DNA from: Malurus cyaneus samueli | Lineage: Eukaryota; Chordata; Aves; Passeriformes; Maluridae | Direction: 5' to 3' | DNA: 64,000 bases | NCBI GenBank assembly: GCA_009741485.1 | Contig: VKON01002321.1 | Coordinates: 166,815 to 230,814, forward strand | In this document: one piece after another, positions 60,894-64,000 of the stretch | Layout: every line of letters begins with the position of its first letter | How positions within the stretch are numbered: the stretch's first letter is position 1 | Program-made: the position numbers and the translations under genes | Notes under the pieces: generated by a model | Database searches by the model: none | The model's input: only the letters and a program-made list of their open reading frames with translations | Told to the model about the DNA's origin: nothing

Positions 60894-61294
60894 ACATGGC
60901 AGATATTACCCCAAAATATTTGCTCCAGGGGAAGCAACTCTCAGCTCCCCCTGAGAGGATTTTATTTCTCCTTTAAATTACCCAGGTCAAATGCATGGAT
61001 AATGGCACTGGGAATGATGATAAAATGGGAGTGACTGTTAAAAATAATGATACACCTTGAAATGGGGCTGGGAAAAGGAAATCTGAAAGAGCTGCGGGGA
61101 AACAGGAACTTTGGGGGACTTGGGGATAAAAACAGTGGCTTCCAATTGGCAACCAAAACAAAAATGTGGCCCCACTGAGTCGATCTCAGCAGCAGAAATT
61201 GTTCTGAAAACCCAAAACTAGGAAGGTGTGGAAAGTGCTGGTGCTGCACCTGCAGTGGGGTTCAGCATCTTTTGGCCTCTTTGGGTTTTTGTTG

Positions 61295-61500
61295 TGGAGT
61301 TGTTGGGGTGGGAAGGGACCTTAAAGCTCATCCAGTGCCACCCTGACACCTTCCACCATCCCAGGGTGCTCCAAGCCCTGCCCAGCGTGGTTTTGGACAC
61401 TCCCAGGGATCCAGGAGCAGCCCCAGCCTCTCTGGGAATTCCTTTTCCAGTGCCTCCCCATGCTCACAGAGAATTCCTCCCCAATATCCCATCTCTCTTT
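61295..61500 (-). mobile_element. CR1 LINE fragment (B2 copy)
   Basis: Reverse complement of the CR1 3' region: gtgggaagggaccttaaagc, then catccagtgccaccctgaca, then ggatccaggagcagcccc. No reverse transcriptase frame. It keeps the consensus gtgggaagggacctt bases that B1 lacks. Confidence 0.87.
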
Positions 61501-62237
61501 CACTTCACAGTGATTTTTCTTGCTACTTCTACACTTTCCCTCCCCAGTGGTGCTTTCCAAACGCCCTCTGCAGTGGGGAGCTGTGCCCAGGGCTCCTTTT
61601 TGGGGCTGCTCAGGGCTCGGTGCTCCCTCTGGGGCAGGAAAGGCTCAGCCCCAGCAGAGCTCGAGGTCTCTGCTCTGCAGGGCGAGGCTTTCCAAGGAAG
61701 CTGCAGGAGGATCTCGGAGGGGAAAAGCCAGGAATGTCCTCACTTGGAGGGCTGAATGTCCCCAGGCAGCTCCCCCAGGAGGGATCTGCACAGCCCCATC
61801 CCCAGAGGGGTCTGAGCAGCCCCAATTCAGCTCCGTGTCTGCTTGGATGTGGAATTTCCACTGATTTTAAGTGAAAATAATGGGATTTTCATGGCACGAG
61901 GAGCTGTGGATCGATCCCTTCTCCTGGCATAGTTGTGGAGGTGGAAACCTCCCTCAGCAACCCCTTGAACATCAGTCCAGATGTTTCCAAGGGTGTGGAC
62001 CCCAAGGCAGGCGCCTCAACCCCACATTTTTGGGTTTGGGACAGGGACACCAGACTGTAAAAGGAGCTGAGCAAACTGAGGAAAGGGGAATTTTTATCTT
62101 GTGCACTTTTGTTTAACTCAGGAAAATGTGAGAAAATCACGTTTTTATGATGATTTTTATGTTTTCTTTAACTCTTAGGGCAAAAGCCAAGTCTCAAATG
62201 GAATTTTAACCTGTTGATTTGATATTTTTTCTTTCAG

Positions 62238-62269
62238 GTGGCTCCTCCCAAGCAAAGGCAAGCAGTCAG
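62238..62269 (+). other. Candidate 32-nt micro-exon (B2 copy)
   Basis: A near-ideal acceptor (TATTTTTTCTTTCAG, AG at 62,236-62,237) and a perfect CAG|GTGAGT donor bracket 32 nt starting GTGGCTCCTCCCAAGC. It has no stop in at least one frame (VAPPKQ...). I could not link it to any other exon. The nearby CpG promoter points the other way. It may be an untranslated or alternative exon, or a chance pairing of splice signals. Confidence 0.3.
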
Positions 62270-63004
62270 GTGAGTCAAATGTTCCCATTCCCAGTTGATC
62301 CATGGAAGAAAAATGAGAAATATTGAGTGGAGGCAATTCTAAACTTCTTTGGATTCAGGGACTGAGGGTTGGGAGGGCTGTGTATCCACCTGAGCACTGA
62401 GAGGCATTTTAAAAACATTTCATTCCCTGCAGTGCCCAAGATTCCTTCACTTTGGACCTTAAATTTAACAATTAGACCTTTCTGTGTTTCTGCTGTGTCA
62501 GTAATGACCTCACAGTGTCCTTTGGGGCTGAAAGGAAGGGACACAGCCCGAAGTGGCCCCAGCAGGTGACATAATCTCAGCAGTGACGCTTTCCCCAGGT
62601 TTAGTGCAGGATCCCAGTGGCCACTCTCTCCTTTCCTGGGATGCTCTCAGCCCAGCTCTCCTTTTCCTTTCACATTTCCCCATTTTCCCTCTTCCCTGCC
62701 TTTCCAGTAGCGTTGTCACAGATGGAAAAAGTCCAGGGAATGTGGGTGCTGAGCCCTCCCCGAGCCCCCCATGAGGGTTTGGGGCACAGGGTGAGGGTTT
62801 GGTCCTGGATTCCCAACCCATGGGATGCTCCTCCTGCTCGGGGTGACACCAACAGGGAACACTCTGGAACTGAGCTCGAGGAATTCCCTCTCTGTGGCTT
62901 TTGTAAGAGCAAAGATGGGAGATCTGGGTTCCCCTTCTGGAATTTTCTGCCCTCGGTAAAATCCCCACCCTGAGAAATCACAGCCAGCTGGGTTTGAAGG
63001 GATT

Positions 63005-63085
63005 TTAGATCTCACCTCGTTCCAACCCCTGCCATGGCAGGGACACCTTTCCCAGCCCAGGTGGCTCAGGGTGACAGTGGGTTAA
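63005..63085 (-). mobile_element. CR1 LINE 3' fragment (B2 copy)
   Basis: Contains cgttccaacccctgccatgg followed by cagggacacctttcccagcc, the reverse complement of the CR1 3' end. Counterpart of 45,820-45,900. Confidence 0.78.
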
Positions 63086-63549
63086 GGCACCGAGCCCATG
63101 GAATTGGCTTTTCCTGCATCTTTGATGGGTTTGTGGATCCCTGATTCCTCCTGTGAGGATGGAAATCCTCGTTTCACACAGCACAGGGCACAAAAGGAGC
63201 CCTGTGGAAAAAAGGAAAAGCAGGTGTTGGGTGATCCCACAGAATATCCTCAGAGGGGCAGGATTTGAGATGGGGAGAGATGGAAGGAGGGCTGAAAGAA
63301 CGAGATGGATTTCCTGCACCCAAATCAAGGAACAGAAAAAAAAAATCAACCAAAAAAAAAAACCAAAAAAACCCAACAACCCACCGAGTTTAATTCTGTC
63401 CCAGACAAGGTCAGCAGGCACCAGGCGCAAATAGCTCAGGCTTTGATTTCATCTGCCCCTTCCTAAAAGTGGAAGGTGAAAAAATGACAGCCGAGCGTCT
63501 GCTTTGGGAGCGGGCACCGGAGCGGGGAGAAAAAAAAGCATTTTTAATG

Positions 63550-63910
63550 TGAATATCTGACCCCACCGCGCCGGGAGGACGAGCCCGACAGGTCTGGTGT
63601 CAGCGAGTGGGTCGGACTTTGTTAAACCGGGATTTAGACATTTGCCGGGGAATTTATCGGGAAGACATGGGAGCGGAGCGGCAGCACCGCATCGCATCGC
63701 TGCGCATCCTCCCGGATAACTCTTCCTCTTGAACTCTGCGATCCGGAGCGGGGCTGTGGGGTTTTATATTCGGCAGAAAGGTGCCCGCCCCGCCAGCCCT
63801 GCGCAGGCAGCGCCGCCCCGGCCGCCTTTAACTGCGGGCGCTGCAAAGATGATCCGCACTCGCGGTGCGCTCCGCCAGGCAGCATTGGTGCAGCCGTGCC
63901 GCAGTGCTGC
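63550..63910 (-). promoter_or_regulatory. CpG-rich TATA promoter candidate (B2 copy)
   Basis: Inverted copy of 45,010-45,345. The TATA box (TATAAAA on the minus strand) is at 63,762-63,768 and the GC box lies near 63,790. The putative transcript would run leftwards. Downstream, an acceptor (CTTCCACTTTTAG) ends near 63,464, followed by a short segment with a TCG|GTGGGT donor. Reading frames of that segment differ from B1 through indels and are soon closed. Confidence 0.4.
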
Positions 63911-64000
63911 GTGATCGGAATGCCAGATGGAAATACGGGGGGAAAGGCCACAAATGTGCCTCCTGCATTCCCAGTTTACACAAGTCTCCTTAGCAACTTG

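Larger units (their letters stand above)
60894..64000. repeat. Inverted repeat B, right arm (B2), to window end
   Basis: Reverse complement of 44,906-47,926. It starts with a 108 bp piece of the A end (60,894-61,001, direct repeat of 41,710-41,817), then continues through CR1 fragments, the candidate micro-exon and the CpG-rich promoter. Where tested against the CR1 consensus, B2 is the more accurate copy. Confidence 0.93.

Noticed and set aside
1..64000. Endogenous retrovirus or other viral genes, tRNA and rRNA genes
   Set aside because: I saw no gag, pol or env-like frames, no LTR pair, and no cloverleaf or rRNA sequence. The only mobile elements recognised are CR1 fragments.

Overview
The window is vertebrate nuclear DNA, almost certainly from a bird. 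It holds conserved coding exons split by GT-AG introns, several truncated CR1-type LINE fragments (the typical avian LINE), many minisatellites, and no prokaryotic or viral gene structure. The only gene I can name is PTPRF, which encodes the receptor tyrosine phosphatase LAR. Five consecutive exons of its cytoplasmic part lie on the minus strand between 610 and 7,822. They encode most of phosphatase domain D1, including the WPD loop and the catalytic P-loop, and the first part of D2. All five have matching splice phases and no stop or frameshift. The 3' end of the gene lies left of the window. The next 5' exon, which should be close to 7,822, is not recognisable anywhere to the right.

Layout. 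1-8,030: PTPRF exons and introns. 8,031-15,215: an inverted repeat made of a CR1 tail, a GGATCC-type minisatellite and unique sequence (8,071-9,788 against 13,284-15,215). The stretch between the arms contains a heavily garbled further copy of the same DNA. 15,216-28,956: non-coding DNA rich in minisatellites and simple repeats, including 2.2 kb of ~72 bp tandem units at 23-25 kb. It holds one plausible terminal coding exon of an unidentified gene at 16,819-16,911 (minus). 28,957-64,000: a nested inverted duplication in the order A1 (28,957-41,817), spacer S (41,818-44,905), B1 (44,906-47,926), A2 (47,821-60,805, reverse complement of A1), B2 (60,894-64,000, reverse complement of B1). This part has no recognisable protein-coding gene. 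It has a CpG-rich TATA-box promoter candidate, a candidate 32-nt micro-exon, and stretches that resemble conserved non-coding elements; each of these is present in both arms.

My reading is that the window is a PTPRF fragment joined to a gene-poor region whose structure is dominated by inverted copies. Many differences between copies are single-base indels. In one testable place copy B2 agrees with the avian CR1 consensus while B1 has lost bases, which points to poorly corrected long-read sequence and possible misassembly. Other differences (a discrete 45 bp insertion, different minisatellite copy numbers, a 48 bp templated duplication at a breakpoint) look like real divergence. I found no convincing new molecular system. 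The most useful observations are the duplication architecture, its breakpoints, and the interruption of PTPRF.
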